Part shown: positions 17,519-25,982 of the stretch, one piece after another
Layout: each line of letters begins with the position of its first letter
Position numbering within the stretch: position 1 is the first letter of the stretch
Source: Acidobacteriota bacterium
Lineage (GTDB): Bacteria; Acidobacteriota; CAIWXX01
Length of the DNA stretch: 38,479 bases
Direction: 5' to 3'
Assembly (NCBI GenBank): GCA_016191015.1
Contig: JACPPM010000233.1
Coordinates: forward strand, 1-38,479
Notes under the pieces: model-generated
Told to the model about the DNA's origin: nothing
The model's input: only the letters and a program-made list of their open reading frames with translations
Databases searched by the model: none
Made by a program: the position numbers and the translations under genes

Positions 17519-17761
17519 ATGGCCCTTTCAAAAGACCAGCAAGCCTTTTACCAGAAAACCCTGGAGTGGACCCGCAAGGAGATCAGCGACATCGACACCC
17601 AGATCGAGGAAGAGCTCGCCCGGGTGAAAGAGAAGCTGGCCGAGCTCCAGAACGCCAAGAAGGCCGCGCGACAGATCTACGACGGCGCGTGTGCCCGGCT
17701 CGGGATCGAGAACGAGCTTGACAAGGCGGAGGCGAGCCAGGAAGGCGGCGGCGCGAACTAA
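17519..17761 (+). CDS. Small coiled-coil protein of unknown function
   Basis: An 80-residue charged protein with a continuous heptad-like region (KEISDIDTQIEEELARVKEK and LAELQNAKKAARQIYDGA) and a glycine-rich tail. It has no signal peptide or membrane segment, so it is probably cytoplasmic and oligomeric. The ATG at 17519 is chosen for the AAGGAAGGAA ribosome site about 8 nt upstream; the longer reading would overlap the kinase gene. It lies 35 nt after the kinase hybrid on the same strand with no terminator between, so the two are probably co-transcribed. Function is unknown; a partner or substrate of the kinase is a guess from position. Confidence 0.7.
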   Translation: MALSKDQQAFYQKTLEWTRKEISDIDTQIEEELARVKEKLAELQNAKKAARQIYDGACARLGIENELDKAEASQEGGGAN

Positions 17762-17798
17762 ACGCGCCGAAACGCACCGGCCCTGCCGGATGGGTGGA

Positions 17799-17900
17799 GT
17801 TCAAAGTTCCAAGTTCCAAGTTCAAAGTTCAAAGTTCAAAATACGGAAAGATTTCGATTCCTTCGGACACCTTGAACTTTGAACTTTGAACTTGGGACTT
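17799..17900. repeat. Long inverted repeat built of AAGTTCAAAGTTC units
   Basis: The left arm at 17799-17840 repeats the 7-nt word AAGTTCA/AAGTTCC six times. The right arm at 17870-17900 is its near-perfect inverse complement (about 28 of 29 positions), separated by about 30 nt. It lies between the convergent coiled-coil and cupredoxin genes and its right end touches the cupredoxin stop codon. It could act as a bidirectional terminator. A half copy occurs at 38352-38383. Confidence 0.8.
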
Positions 17901-18243
17901 ATTTTACGATGAGCTTCCCCTTCATCCCCCCGTGCCCGCCCCCGCAGAACACCGCGCAATAGAATTCGTATTCGCCTTCCTTGTCGGGAGTGATCTCAAC
18001 GACCGTGGGGTCTTCCGCCCCGGCCTCGATCTTCGTCCGGATTTTGAAAGCGTCCATGGCAAATCCGTGATTAACGTCGAGTGCAGTCAGAAGGAGCCGG
18101 ACCTTTTGACCCTTCGGGACGGTTATTTCATTCGGCGTGAACGTGAATCGCCGTGCAGTGATTTTTATTTCGAGGGGCTTCACGGCGTCTGCCGAGTGGG
18201 CGGCGAGCGCGAAAGCCAGAAGCCCTGCCAATGCAACTCTCAT
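17899..18243 (-). CDS. Stand-alone CuA-type cupredoxin (COX2-like domain), secreted
   Basis: A 114-residue protein with a cleavable signal peptide (MRVALAGLLAFALAAHSADA). The cupredoxin fold carries a CuA site: NHGFAM supplies the first His and CAVFCGGGHGGM supplies the C-x3-C-x3-H-x2-M ligands. This is the ligand set of cytochrome c oxidase subunit II and nitrous oxide reductase, but the membrane hairpin of subunit II and any oxidase subunits are missing. It would be a periplasmic electron carrier or copper-handling protein. GAGG lies about 10 nt before the ATG. It sits alone between the repeat and the Mac exporter, so no partner can be inferred. Confidence 0.8.
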   Translation of the reverse strand: MRVALAGLLAFALAAHSADAVKPLEIKITARRFTFTPNEITVPKGQKVRLLLTALDVNHGFAMDAFKIRTKIEAGAEDPTVVEITPDKEGEYEFYCAVFCGGGHGGMKGKLIVK

Positions 18244-18358
18244 GCGGACACCTCATCAGGATTTTAGGTGAGACATCCAGGTGTGTCAAAGCCTGGGGAC
18301 GATTTCTGACTCGGAGTGTGCGGCGGCTCACACCTGCTCCGGCGGGCCCCACTGACGC

Positions 18359-19576
18359 TCACTCGTATCGGAGCGAATCGATGGGATCGAGCTGAGAAGC
18401 TTTTCGGGCAGGATAGAGACCGAAGAAGATTCCCACGGCGGCGGAGAAGGCGAACGCTAGGGCGATCGAGGCGGGGGAGATCAGAGTGGGCCACTTGGCC
18501 ATTGCAGAGATCGCTCGCGCTCCCCCGATTCCCACAAGGATCCCGATCGATCCACCAAGCAGTGCCAGCACGACCGACTCGACGAGGAACTGACCCATGA
18601 TCTCGCGCGCGAGGGCGCCGACGGCCATCCTGATGCCGATCTCCCTCGTGCGTTCGGTAACGGATACCAGCATGATGTTCATCACTCCGATGCCGCCGAC
18701 GAGAAGCGACACACCCGCGATACTCGCCAGGAGCAAGGTCATCACCGACGATGTCGCGGCTGCCGTCGATGCCACATCCGACAGATTCCGGATGCTGAAG
18801 TCGTCCTCCTGATACAGCTGGATGCGATGACGCTGGCGCAACAGAGAGGTGACCTGTTCCGACGCGACGGCGGTGTCACTCTGGCTCACCGCGGACACGA
18901 AGATCATGTTCAGATGACTGATGCCAAGGACCTTCCGTTGCAGGGTCGTATATGGGATCACGATCGTGTCGTCCTGATCGGAACCCATGACCGACTGGCC
19001 TTTGGGCTCGAGCACGCCGGCGACGCGAAACGGCAGGTTCTTGATTCTCACGACCAGCCCCACGGGATCCTCGCTTCCAAACAGCTTGTCGGCAGCCGTC
19101 GCGCCCAAAACGCAGACGTTCGCCATTGCCGCGACGTCGCCGTAGCCGAAGGACTCGCCGGAACGAAAAGGCCAGTTGCGAATCTCGAAATACTCTGGTG
19201 TCGTCCCCTGAAGAGACGTGGACCAGTTCTGACTCTGGGAGACGGCCTGGGCCACCGAGCGCACACCGGGCGCCGACATGCGCACGGCGGGGCATTCCCG
19301 GGCGATTGCCTCGACGTCATCGATCGTCATCGTGCTCATGCTGCCCCACCCATGGCGCACCCCACCCTGCGTGGTCGTGCCAGGGAAGACCACGAGCAGA
19401 TTCGATCCCATGCTGGCAATCTGGTTTTGGACCGCGTACTTGGCCCCCTCGCCTATGGCCACCATCACGATCACCGCCGCAACCCCGATGATGATGCCGA
19501 GCATCGTCAGGCCTGATCGCATCTTGTTGCGCGCCAGCGCTCGGAGCGCCATCTGAAGCGTCGACAGGTCGATCAC
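18359..19576 (-). CDS. MacB-like ABC transporter permease
   Basis: A 405-residue permease of the MacB/FtsX type. TM1 follows the signature MALRALARNKMRSGLTMLGIIIGV, then a large periplasmic domain of about 220 residues, then three C-terminal transmembrane segments including GVSLLVGGIGVMNIMLVSV, TERTREIGIRMAVGA and FFGLYPARKASQLDPIDSLR. These motifs are standard for the family. In Escherichia coli MacB the ATPase and permease are fused; here they are two genes overlapping by 4 nt (ATGA). It would work with the ATPase and the MacA-like adaptor in mechanotransmission export of a peptide, lipid or antibiotic; the substrate is unknown. Confidence 0.9.
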   Translation of the reverse strand: MIDLSTLQMALRALARNKMRSGLTMLGIIIGVAAVIVMVAIGEGAKYAVQNQIASMGSNLLVVFPGTTTQGGVRHGWGSMSTMTIDDVEAIARECPAVRMSAPGVRSVAQAVSQSQNWSTSLQGTTPEYFEIRNWPFRSGESFGYGDVAAMANVCVLGATAADKLFGSEDPVGLVVRIKNLPFRVAGVLEPKGQSVMGSDQDDTIVIPYTTLQRKVLGISHLNMIFVSAVSQSDTAVASEQVTSLLRQRHRIQLYQEDDFSIRNLSDVASTAAATSSVMTLLLASIAGVSLLVGGIGVMNIMLVSVTERTREIGIRMAVGALAREIMGQFLVESVVLALLGGSIGILVGIGGARAISAMAKWPTLISPASIALAFAFSAAVGIFFGLYPARKASQLDPIDSLRYE

Positions 19577-20331
19577 GCCTGCTCCTCCTCATCTTCGGGC
19601 GGGAGCGCCCGCAGCACCTCGGCTGCCGAAGCACGCCGATCCACCGGCCTGTCGGCTTTGATGCGACCGTCGCGGAAGAGTACCTGACGTTGCGCGAACC
19701 GGGCGATGTCCTCTTCGTGCGTGATCAGCACGATCGTCATGCCCTCCTCGTCGCTGAGCCGCTGCAGGATCTCGATGATCTCCACTGATGTTCGCGAATC
19801 CAGATTGCCGGTCGGCTCATCGGCCAGGATCAATGTGGGCTTGTTGACGAGCGCCCGTGCGATGGCGATCCGCTGCTGCTGGCCGCCCGAGAGCTGGCTC
19901 GGGAAGTGGTGTGCGCGGTCGGCGAGGCCGACGGCGGCGAGCAGCGCGGTGGCGCGCGCCCGCCGTTCCTTGGCCGGGACGCGTGCGTAATGAAGAGGCA
20001 TCTCGACGTTCTCGAGGGCCGTGGTGCGCTGCAACAGATTGAACCCCTGAAACACGAACCCGATCCGCGTCTTCCGCACAACAGCCCGGTCGTTGGGGGT
20101 CAGCTCGCTGACATCCTGCCCATCGAGCTCGTATGATCCGCGTGTGGGCCGATCGAGGCAGCCGAGAATGTTCACGAAAGTGGACTTCCCGGAGCCTGAG
20201 GCACCCATGACCGCAACGAATTCGGCTCCGTGGATGTCGAGGGTCACGCCGCGCAAAGCGTGCACTACAGTGTCGCCGAGGTGATAGTCCTTCGAGAGGC
20301 TCCGAGTCCTCACGACGACGCGCCGGTCCAT
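19573..20331 (-). CDS. MacB-like ABC transporter ATP-binding protein
   Basis: A 252-residue ATPase of the LolD/MacB group. Walker [11 protein letters not shown]-loop FVFQGFNLL, signature [15 protein letters not shown], Walker B LILADEP with TGNLDSRT, and the switch His in LITHEED are all present, so it should hydrolyse ATP. The C-terminal 20 residues are acidic (PPEDEEEQA). The start lies 18 nt after the adaptor stop and its end overlaps the permease start, giving the order adaptor, ATPase, permease in one operon. Confidence 0.92.
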   Translation of the reverse strand: MDRRVVVRTRSLSKDYHLGDTVVHALRGVTLDIHGAEFVAVMGASGSGKSTFVNILGCLDRPTRGSYELDGQDVSELTPNDRAVVRKTRIGFVFQGFNLLQRTTALENVEMPLHYARVPAKERRARATALLAAVGLADRAHHFPSQLSGGQQQRIAIARALVNKPTLILADEPTGNLDSRTSVEIIEILQRLSDEEGMTIVLITHEEDIARFAQRQVLFRDGRIKADRPVDRRASAAEVLRALPPEDEEEQA

Positions 20332-20349
20332 TCTTCCGCCCTGGTCCGG

Positions 20350-21531
20350 CTAGAACGGTCGTCCCATGCCGCCCATTCGTGGCATGTTCGGGATGGGCGA
20401 TGTCCCCGCCGACTCGACGACGACCTCGGATCCTTCCTTCAGCTCGCCGCCGATCAGCTCGCTGAAGACTCCGTCGGTGATGCCTGTCTTGACGGGAAGT
20501 TTTCTCAGCTTGTCATCCGACACGATCCAGACGGCTTGGCCACGTTCAGCGGGCGACATCCGGCCGTTCGCGAGGGCGTCGCTGGTTGGTGGCTTGAACC
20601 GAAGCGCCGCGTTGGACAACTTGAGTATGCCCTCTTTCCGCGCGGCCATGATGGCCACCGTCGCCGTCATGCCCGGCTTCAGTGTCAGATCACCGTTGCT
20701 GACATCGATGACACCATCGTAGGTGACGACATTCTGGATTGTGGAGGGTGAGTTTCGGATCTGTGTCAGGCGTCCCTGGAAACGCCTTCCCGGGTACGCG
20801 TCGACGGTGAAGGTCGCTTCCTGTCCCACCTGAATGCGGCCGACATCGGCCTCACTGATGTTCGCATGGACCTGCATGTGGGTGAGGTCGCCGGCTATGG
20901 TGAACAGGGTGGGGGCCTGGAGCGATGCCGCCACGGTCTGTCCCACGTCCACGTTGCGGGAGATCACGATTCCGTCGACCGGCGCAGTGATGACGGTGTG
21001 CGCGAGGTTGACGGTTGCGGAATTGAGGGCTGCTTCGGCTTGAGCGACCTGCGCCTCAGCCGCGCGCACATTCGCTCGGGCGCTTTCGACGGCGGTCTGC
21101 GCGGCCTCAAGGTCGCTCTCCGAGTTGAGCTCCTTCGCGCGGAGCTCCGTGGCCCTCTTCAGCGCCCTGGCCGTCTCGACCTCCGCGACCCGCATCTTCT
21201 CCGCGTTCGCCCTGCTGGTGGCCACATTGGCCCGCGCCTGCCCCACTTGCGCTTCGAAGAGAGCCGGATCGAGTCGCGCAACGACCTGCCCGCGACGTAC
21301 GACGCTGTTGAAATCCACAGAAAGTTCCTTGATCATTCCCGAGACCTGTGAGCCGACCTGCACGGTCACCAGGGCCGAGAGCGCCCCCGTCGCCGCCACC
21401 GTCGAGACGATCTCACCGCGCTCAATCCTGACTGTCCGGTAGCTCGGCTTCTTCTCCTTGCGCAGGAGTGTCGCACCGACGATCGCGGCGACGACCGCGA
21501 GTCCGACCACAACGATCAGTGTTCTCTTCAC
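20350..21531 (-). CDS. MacA-like periplasmic adaptor of the ABC exporter
   Basis: About 393 residues in the HlyD/MacA family. An N-terminal membrane anchor (TLIVVVGLAVVAAIVGATLL) is followed by the first lipoyl half (VQVGSQVSGMIKELSVDFNS), a long coiled-coil hairpin rich in Ala/Glu at about 90-170, the second lipoyl half (VITAPVDGIVISRNVDVGQT), the beta barrel and a C-terminal domain ending in a Gly/Met/Pro tail (PNMPRMGGMGRPF). The start is uncertain: a GTG at 21531 gives MKRTLIV and a TTG at 21549 adds six residues; neither has a clear ribosome site. It is the first gene of the exporter operon. No outer-membrane channel gene is seen. Confidence 0.88.
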   Translation of the reverse strand: MKRTLIVVVGLAVVAAIVGATLLRKEKKPSYRTVRIERGEIVSTVAATGALSALVTVQVGSQVSGMIKELSVDFNSVVRRGQVVARLDPALFEAQVGQARANVATSRANAEKMRVAEVETARALKRATELRAKELNSESDLEAAQTAVESARANVRAAEAQVAQAEAALNSATVNLAHTVITAPVDGIVISRNVDVGQTVAASLQAPTLFTIAGDLTHMQVHANISEADVGRIQVGQEATFTVDAYPGRRFQGRLTQIRNSPSTIQNVVTYDGVIDVSNGDLTLKPGMTATVAIMAARKEGILKLSNAALRFKPPTSDALANGRMSPAERGQAVWIVSDDKLRKLPVKTGITDGVFSELIGGELKEGSEVVVESAGTSPIPNMPRMGGMGRPF

Positions 21532-21549
21532 CAATGGCTGATACGACAA

Positions 21550-22292
21550 ATGAGCCCGGAGGTTTCATCACGACCCGCGACGCGGCGGAGCCGTTCGCCG
21601 TGCCCATCAGCACGATACATACTCACGGCGAGGTCGCCGATGCTGTGGTAGCCGCAGGCTTCAGCCTGCGCCCGAGGCGATGGCGCGAAGTCGTGGGACG
21701 GGCGGCCACGCTGCCGTCGCGGGTGGTCCGGAGAGACTGAGGCGTCTGAGATCCGGAGTCCCGCAAGTCGTGCGTTGTCTTGCGCCGGTCCAGAACGCGG
21801 GATCGTGATTTGCTTTCAGCCGAGGAATTTGCGCGACTGAACGCTCAACATAACCGCGATCTCCCGGCCAGAGGCGCGCCCCGGAGGGGCGCCGCGGAGA
21901 TAGCCCAGGGCGCGAGCCCTCGGACTGACACGCACGATCGATGAGCCGATCCCGGAGGGACGGCTGAAAATACGCTCCCGGGATTGGCGACGCCTCAGTC
22001 GTCCCTCCGGGACTCCCCGTCCTCTTATCCACACCACCCCACCGATAAATCGGTGGGCTATCGTCATGCCGCCCCTCCGGGGCGCCTGTGATCACGAATC
22101 CCGCCGGCGTTGCCAGCCTACTCCCGAAACCAGCACAGTTTTCCCTTCCTTGTTTTTTTTTCGTCTGTCGTACTATCCCATCACACCCGAGTTGAGGTGC
22201 GGACGAGATGACGTGGCTCTGACCGCTGCGATAGGCCCTCCCATGATTCGAGGGGAAAACACATTGATGGACTTTGCCAGATGGAGGACAAG
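21550..22292. other. Gene-free intergenic stretch with palindromes
   Basis: No credible gene was found between the divergent MacA-like and CsgG-like genes. It holds the palindrome CGCAGGCTTCAGCCTGCG at 21653-21670, a REP-type motif, and the tnpA-less element at 21873-22086. A T-run at 22150-22161 and the hexamer TACTAT at 22171 might belong to the promoter of the downstream gene, but spacing is poor. Confidence 0.6.
21873..22086. mobile_element. Non-autonomous (tnpA-less) copy of the IS200/IS605-like element
   Basis: It contains the same palindromic left block as the tnpA-bearing element at 24949-25605 (CCCCGGAGGGGC, TAGCCCAGGGCG, CCCGGAGGGACGGCTGA) and its right block (TCAGTCGTCCCTCCGGGACT, CCACCGATAAATCGGTGGGC, CCCCTCCGGGGCGCC), directly joined with no transposase gene. 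This is the structure of a MITE made by internal deletion. It ends about 200 nt before the CsgG-like gene. Confidence 0.7.
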
Positions 22293-23456
22293 ATGAAAGT
22301 CACGCCGTTGGTCATCCTGATTTTGGTTTCGACAGTCGCCAGGGCGCCAGCCCAATCCTGGGACCGGATGGGTAACCCGCCTGTACCTGTTACCCTGAAA
22401 CATCCCCCCACTTCGCCGCTTCGTCTCGGGACGGTCGCCTTCGGGCAAGTCCAGGGCGAGTGTTCGGACCAGATCATCGGCAACTTGACCGAGGCCTTCG
22501 TCGAGCAGAACGTTACGGTGATCGACCGGCAGAACCTCGAAGCTGCGCTGGCCGAGCACAAACTCAACTTTTCGGGGTACGTGGACCAGAGCACAGCCGT
22601 CCAGATGGGGAAGATGCTCGGTGCTGACGCCTTGTTTATCGTCAGGGTGTCCCGCTGCGCTGCGACGCCCCCCGAGTATCTCCACGGGCAGACCACCGGA
22701 TTTCTCGGCGGAGGCAGGCCTCTTTACATATCCAAGGTGAAAGGGTCAATCGTGGTCTCCTTTCAGACCGTGGACCTCAAGACGGGCCGCATCTTCCGCG
22801 CACGAACCATCAACGTCTCTCCCGTCAAGGAAAACAGGTCCGAGTCCGGGTATCCGGAGTCTCCGACCAGCTTCGAGGTGATCGACGACGGCGTCAGGCA
22901 GGTTACCGCCGAAATCCTCCACATGTTCATTCCGTGGACGGAAACGCGCGAGCTGCTGTTCTTCGACGACGGCGATTACAATCTGAAGACAGCTTACAAT
23001 CTGTTCAAGGTCGGCCAGATCGAGCAGGCACTCGAGGTGTCGAAGAAGAATCTCCAGACGTGCAAAGCTGACCCCAAGCACAAACCGAAGCACCTCCGCC
23101 ATGCTCTGCACAACGTTGCGATGTGCCTCTTCGCGCAGGACAAGTTCGACGAAGCGTCGCCGCTCTTCCAGGAGGCCCTGACCTACGAAGGCGGAGACGT
23201 TCAGACAGAAGCGATCGCGGAGTGCCAGAAGGCGGTCCAGCTTCGAGCTGGAATGGAGCAGTTCGAAGAAAAATTCCAGATGGGGGCAGGGACCGCCGCA
23301 GGCGCAGGCGAGACAGCACCGCCTCCGCCCCCTCCTGCGAAGGCCGGACTATCGGCTGAAGATCGTCTGAAGAAACTCGGTGATCTTTACAAGAAAGGTC
23401 TTATCTCGAAGACCGAATACGAAGCCAAGAAGGCAGAGATCCTGAAGGAGATGTGA
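22293..23456 (+). CDS. CsgG/LpoB-like lipoprotein-type domain with TPR and SHOCT tail
   Basis: A 387-residue secreted protein. The signal peptide is MKVTPLVILILVSTVARAPA. Residues about 40-200 resemble the CsgG/LpoB/curli-transport fold, with VTVIDRQNLEAALAEHKLNF, then VDQSTAVQMGKMLGADALFI. Around 230-310 are TPR-like helices (AYNLFKVGQIEQALEVSKKN). A Pro stretch precedes a C-terminal SHOCT domain, DRLKKLGDLYKKGLISKTEY, usually found as an oligomerisation or membrane-tethering motif. No lipobox Cys is seen. The ATG at 22293 is chosen for GGAGGA 5 nt upstream. The beta-propeller gene follows after 10 nt, so they form an operon. It probably acts in envelope assembly; its partner is unknown. Confidence 0.75.
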   Translation: MKVTPLVILILVSTVARAPAQSWDRMGNPPVPVTLKHPPTSPLRLGTVAFGQVQGECSDQIIGNLTEAFVEQNVTVIDRQNLEAALAEHKLNFSGYVDQSTAVQMGKMLGADALFIVRVSRCAATPPEYLHGQTTGFLGGGRPLYISKVKGSIVVSFQTVDLKTGRIFRARTINVSPVKENRSESGYPESPTSFEVIDDGVRQVTAEILHMFIPWTETRELLFFDDGDYNLKTAYNLFKVGQIEQALEVSKKNLQTCKADPKHKPKHLRHALHNVAMCLFAQDKFDEASPLFQEALTYEGGDVQTEAIAECQKAVQLRAGMEQFEEKFQMGAGTAAGAGETAPPPPPPAKAGLSAEDRLKKLGDLYKKGLISKTEYEAKKAEILKEM

Positions 23457-23466
23457 GGAGAGAACC

Positions 23467-24792
23467 ATGAGGTACTGGACTTTCGTTGCGACGGCAGTAG
23501 CAGTGCTGGCGATCGGCGCCCAGGAATTCGCGGCAGAGGCACCGTCCACAACCGAGCCACAGGATGCGAGCGCGGGTGCATGGGCCAAAGACATCGGTGA
23601 TCGTTATCTGGACGCCCATGTGCCGGATGACTCGGGCGGCTTTGTACTCGTCGGGTCGGACCAGCAGGTCATAGGAAGTGACGAAGACGGCTGGATTGTC
23701 AGGGTCGACGCCAACGGCAACCTGACCACACAGAAGCGCTTGGGCGGCCCCAATGGAGATGCCCTCCACTGTATCACTCAAACGTCCGACGGCGGGTGGA
23801 TCGCCGGGGGTTGGACGGAATCATACGGATCGCAGCACTGGGACGGTGACGGCTGGATCTGCAAGCTTGATTCGACACTGAAGGTCCAGTGGCAGAAGCG
23901 CTATCGGAGCACTAACAAGTATCGGAACGAGCGCGTGTTGGCGATCCTCGCAAGCTCGGATGGTGGCTATCTCGCATTGATGTTTGACGAATCTCCGTAC
24001 CTGATGAAGCTGGATTCGTCGGGGAGCGTCCTGTGGTACAAGGCATACGAAATTCCAACGTATGGTATAGGGTACGTGAAATCGAAGCTCGTCCAATTAA
24101 CCGACGGAGGGATCGCGGTCCTCGGCGGTGAGCCCTGGTACTCTTTTAATCGGGATGGATTTCTTTTCAAGGTCAATTCTGATGGTAATCTCCTCTGGAA
24201 TCACTGGATAGCGGGACGATCGAGCGAGGACGAGTCCGAGGAGCTACACGCATTGACGGCGACATCGGACGGAGGGGTTGTTGTCGGCGGGTACACGACA
24301 TCCTACTCGGATACCGGCGACGGATGGTTGTTCAAGTTCGATTCAGGCGGCAACCGCCTCTGGGAGTACCGCTACAAGGGATCCGATAGCTGGCTGTTCA
24401 CGGATGCCGAAGAGCTGCAGGACGGATCAATCATCCTCTCCGGCTCCTACTACTCCTGGGCAGGGGATACCCGGGTGGTTAAGGTATCAAGCACCGGAAA
24501 GCTGCTCTGGTACAAAAGGTACGACATGCTGGATTACTGGCCGGAGATCTCGATTACATCGGATGGCAGTTTCGCGATGCACAACGAGGAGGGCGATGAC
24601 GTGGTGAAATTCTCGTCCACAGGTGATCTGACGGCCGCGTGCAAGAGTACGAAGTGGAAGCTCAAGACCTACAAGACGACGGCCGCGATTTATGACCCGG
24701 ACATCACCGTGACGGACCAAAAGATGAAGAAGTTGAACATGAATGCGAAGATGTACGACACAACCGAGACGGTCACGAGCAACTGCCACTAG
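23467..24792 (+). CDS. Secreted beta-propeller repeat protein
   Basis: A 441-residue protein with a signal peptide (MRYWTFVATAVAVLAIGAQEFAAEA). About seven blade-like repeats of 45-55 residues follow, each with a DGG/DGS turn and a G-rich strand: SDGGWIAGGW, SDGGYLALM, TDGGIAVLGG, SDGGVVVGGYT, DGSIILSGSYY and others, with W-FK-D-GN-LW between them. Seven blades would form a closed propeller. The C-terminal 60 residues are Lys/Thr-rich and unlike the repeats, ending with a lone Cys. There are no catalytic motifs, so a binding or scaffold role is likely. GAGGAG lies 5-6 nt before the ATG, 10 nt after the CsgG-like gene, so the two are co-expressed. Confidence 0.7.
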   Translation: MRYWTFVATAVAVLAIGAQEFAAEAPSTTEPQDASAGAWAKDIGDRYLDAHVPDDSGGFVLVGSDQQVIGSDEDGWIVRVDANGNLTTQKRLGGPNGDALHCITQTSDGGWIAGGWTESYGSQHWDGDGWICKLDSTLKVQWQKRYRSTNKYRNERVLAILASSDGGYLALMFDESPYLMKLDSSGSVLWYKAYEIPTYGIGYVKSKLVQLTDGGIAVLGGEPWYSFNRDGFLFKVNSDGNLLWNHWIAGRSSEDESEELHALTATSDGGVVVGGYTTSYSDTGDGWLFKFDSGGNRLWEYRYKGSDSWLFTDAEELQDGSIILSGSYYSWAGDTRVVKVSSTGKLLWYKRYDMLDYWPEISITSDGSFAMHNEEGDDVVKFSSTGDLTAACKSTKWKLKTYKTTAAIYDPDITVTDQKMKKLNMNAKMYDTTETVTSNCH

Positions 24793-24948
24793 TAGGCGAG
24801 AACGAGGCTCCCGTCGATACAGACCGTCCTCTACCTCCGGCTAGGCGCTGCCGCTCCGTCACGTAGCGGGCGAATTGTCAGGTGCCTCAGAGAAATCCCG
24901 CAGTTCACCGCCGGGGGTTGGAGTAACAGCGTTCGACTGCTGATCGCG

Positions 24949-25605
24949 GCTTCCGCCCCGGAGGGGCGAAGCGAAAGTAGCCCAGGGCGCCAGCCCTGGG
25001 ATAGAATCGCCGAGACGAAGGCAGTCCCGGAGGGACGGCTGAGGGAGTAACTGGCGTGTCGCATTCATATGTCAGCGGGCTCTTCCACGTGGCGTTCAGC
25101 ACGAAGGAGCGGCGCGCGATGATCGCCCCGGCTCTGAAAGAACGCCTCTTCCCTTACATGGGAGGGATCGCGCGGGAGAACGGGATAAAGGCGCTCGCAA
25201 TCGGCGGTACCGAAGACCATGTGCACATGCTCATCTCCTTGCCATCGACGATGGCGATTGCCAAGGCCGTTCAGCTGGTCAAGGCGGGGTCTGCCAAATG
25301 GGTGCACGAGGAGTTCCGCGAACACACCGGTTTCGCGTGGCAAGAGGGCTATGCCGCATTCAGCGTGAGCGTCAGCCACGTTGAGCCTCTTAAGAATTAC
25401 ATTGCCGAGCAGGTTGAGCATCACAAGAAGCGGACATTTGCCGAAGAGTTTCTCGCCTTGCTGGAAAAACATGGAATCGAATACGACCAAAGATACGTGT
25501 GGGGATGAGAGTCAGTCGTCCCTCCGGGACTCCCTTCTCAATACCGTTCCTGATACCCACCGATAAATCGGTGGGCTATTGTCATCGCGCCCCTCCGGGG
25601 CGCCC
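24949..25605 (+). mobile_element. IS200/IS605-like element with REP-type palindromic ends
   Basis: The left end has palindromes at 24949-24971 (CGCCCCGGAGGGGCG), about 24980-25001 (GCCCAGGGCGCCAGCCCTGGG) and 25024-25036 (TCCCGGAGGGA). One transposase gene follows. The right end has TCCCTCCGGGA at about 25519-25529, the perfect palindrome CCCACCGAT-AA-ATCGGTGGG at about 25557-25576 and CCCCTCCGGGG at about 25590-25600. Palindromic ends without terminal inverted repeats fit the single-strand mechanism of this family. The exact cleavage sites cannot be set by eye. Confidence 0.75.
25056..25508 (+). CDS. IS200/IS605-family Y1 transposase (TnpA / REP-associated type)
   Basis: A 150-residue HUH-type Y1 transposase, normal length for the family. 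It opens with SYVSGLFHVAFSTKERR, has the HUH pair in EDHVHMLI, the conserved WQEGYAAFSVS block, and the candidate catalytic Tyr in KNYIAEQVEHH, closing with the usual HGIEYDQRYVW. All the motifs needed for activity appear intact. The start is a GTG at 25056 with GAGGGAG upstream; a later ATG is not required. It would cut single-stranded DNA at the palindromic ends and may also spread the REP-like units elsewhere in the genome, as RAYT proteins are thought to. No TnpB or accessory gene is present. Confidence 0.88.
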   Translation: MSHSYVSGLFHVAFSTKERRAMIAPALKERLFPYMGGIARENGIKALAIGGTEDHVHMLISLPSTMAIAKAVQLVKAGSAKWVHEEFREHTGFAWQEGYAAFSVSVSHVEPLKNYIAEQVEHHKKRTFAEEFLALLEKHGIEYDQRYVWG

Positions 25606-25654
25606 GACGCGGCATACCGAAGGATGCCCTCGCGACTGACCATCCGCAACTACA

Positions 25655-25825
25655 CACCACAGAGACACGGAGAGCACGGAGCTCCAAGGATGGAATCAAG
25701 TGATGGGATTGACGGTTGAGCCATCGACGATTGGTTCATTGACCGGAACGGGACAATGCCGTCGCTTCGGAAATGACTCAATGAAACAATGGCGCAATGA
25801 TTCAATTCCACGCGTCTCTGTGGTG
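25655..25825. repeat. Element bounded by CACCACAGAGAC inverted ends
   Basis: The left end CACCACAGAGACACGG is matched by the inverse GTCTCTGTGGTG near 25814-25825. The centre holds repeats of CAATGA such as TGACTCAATGA and GCAATGATTCAAT. The second relative at 25983-26124 carries GGAGACACGGACGGCACAGAG and, inverted, CCGTGCTCTCCGTGCCTCGGTG. No reading frame of note lies inside. Confidence 0.55.
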
Positions 25826-25850
25826 AAGCGAGTGGTCCTCGGTGCACACT

Positions 25851-25886
25851 ACCTGAGTAGTTACAAGACCACGTAGCTACTCAGGT
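25851..25886. repeat. 14-bp stem-loop
   Basis: ACCTGAGTAG (25851-25860) pairs with CTACTCAGGT (25877-25886), and TTAC with GTAG extend the stem around an 8-nt loop. It has no T-run and no adjacent gene; function is unknown. Confidence 0.6.
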
Positions 25887-25982
25887 TCTCTGAATGACGC
25901 CACGGAGCGGCAGTCCGACGATAGTCGGCTTGTTTGTCGGTGGTATTCCACTGCACAACATCGAGAGAGATCAGACAAGAAA

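Noticed and set aside
17799-17840. Possible CRISPR or iteron array
   Set aside because: The 7-nt unit is directly adjacent without spacers and has an inverted partner; it is a hairpin, and no replication gene is near.
21468-21740. 90-codon plus-strand frame before the CsgG-like gene
   Set aside because: No ribosome site, it overlaps the MacA start antisense and the CGCAGGCTTCAGCCTGCG palindrome; not a credible gene.
25851-25886. Possible integron attC site
   Set aside because: No integrase, no cassette pattern and no attC core sites; only a simple stem-loop.
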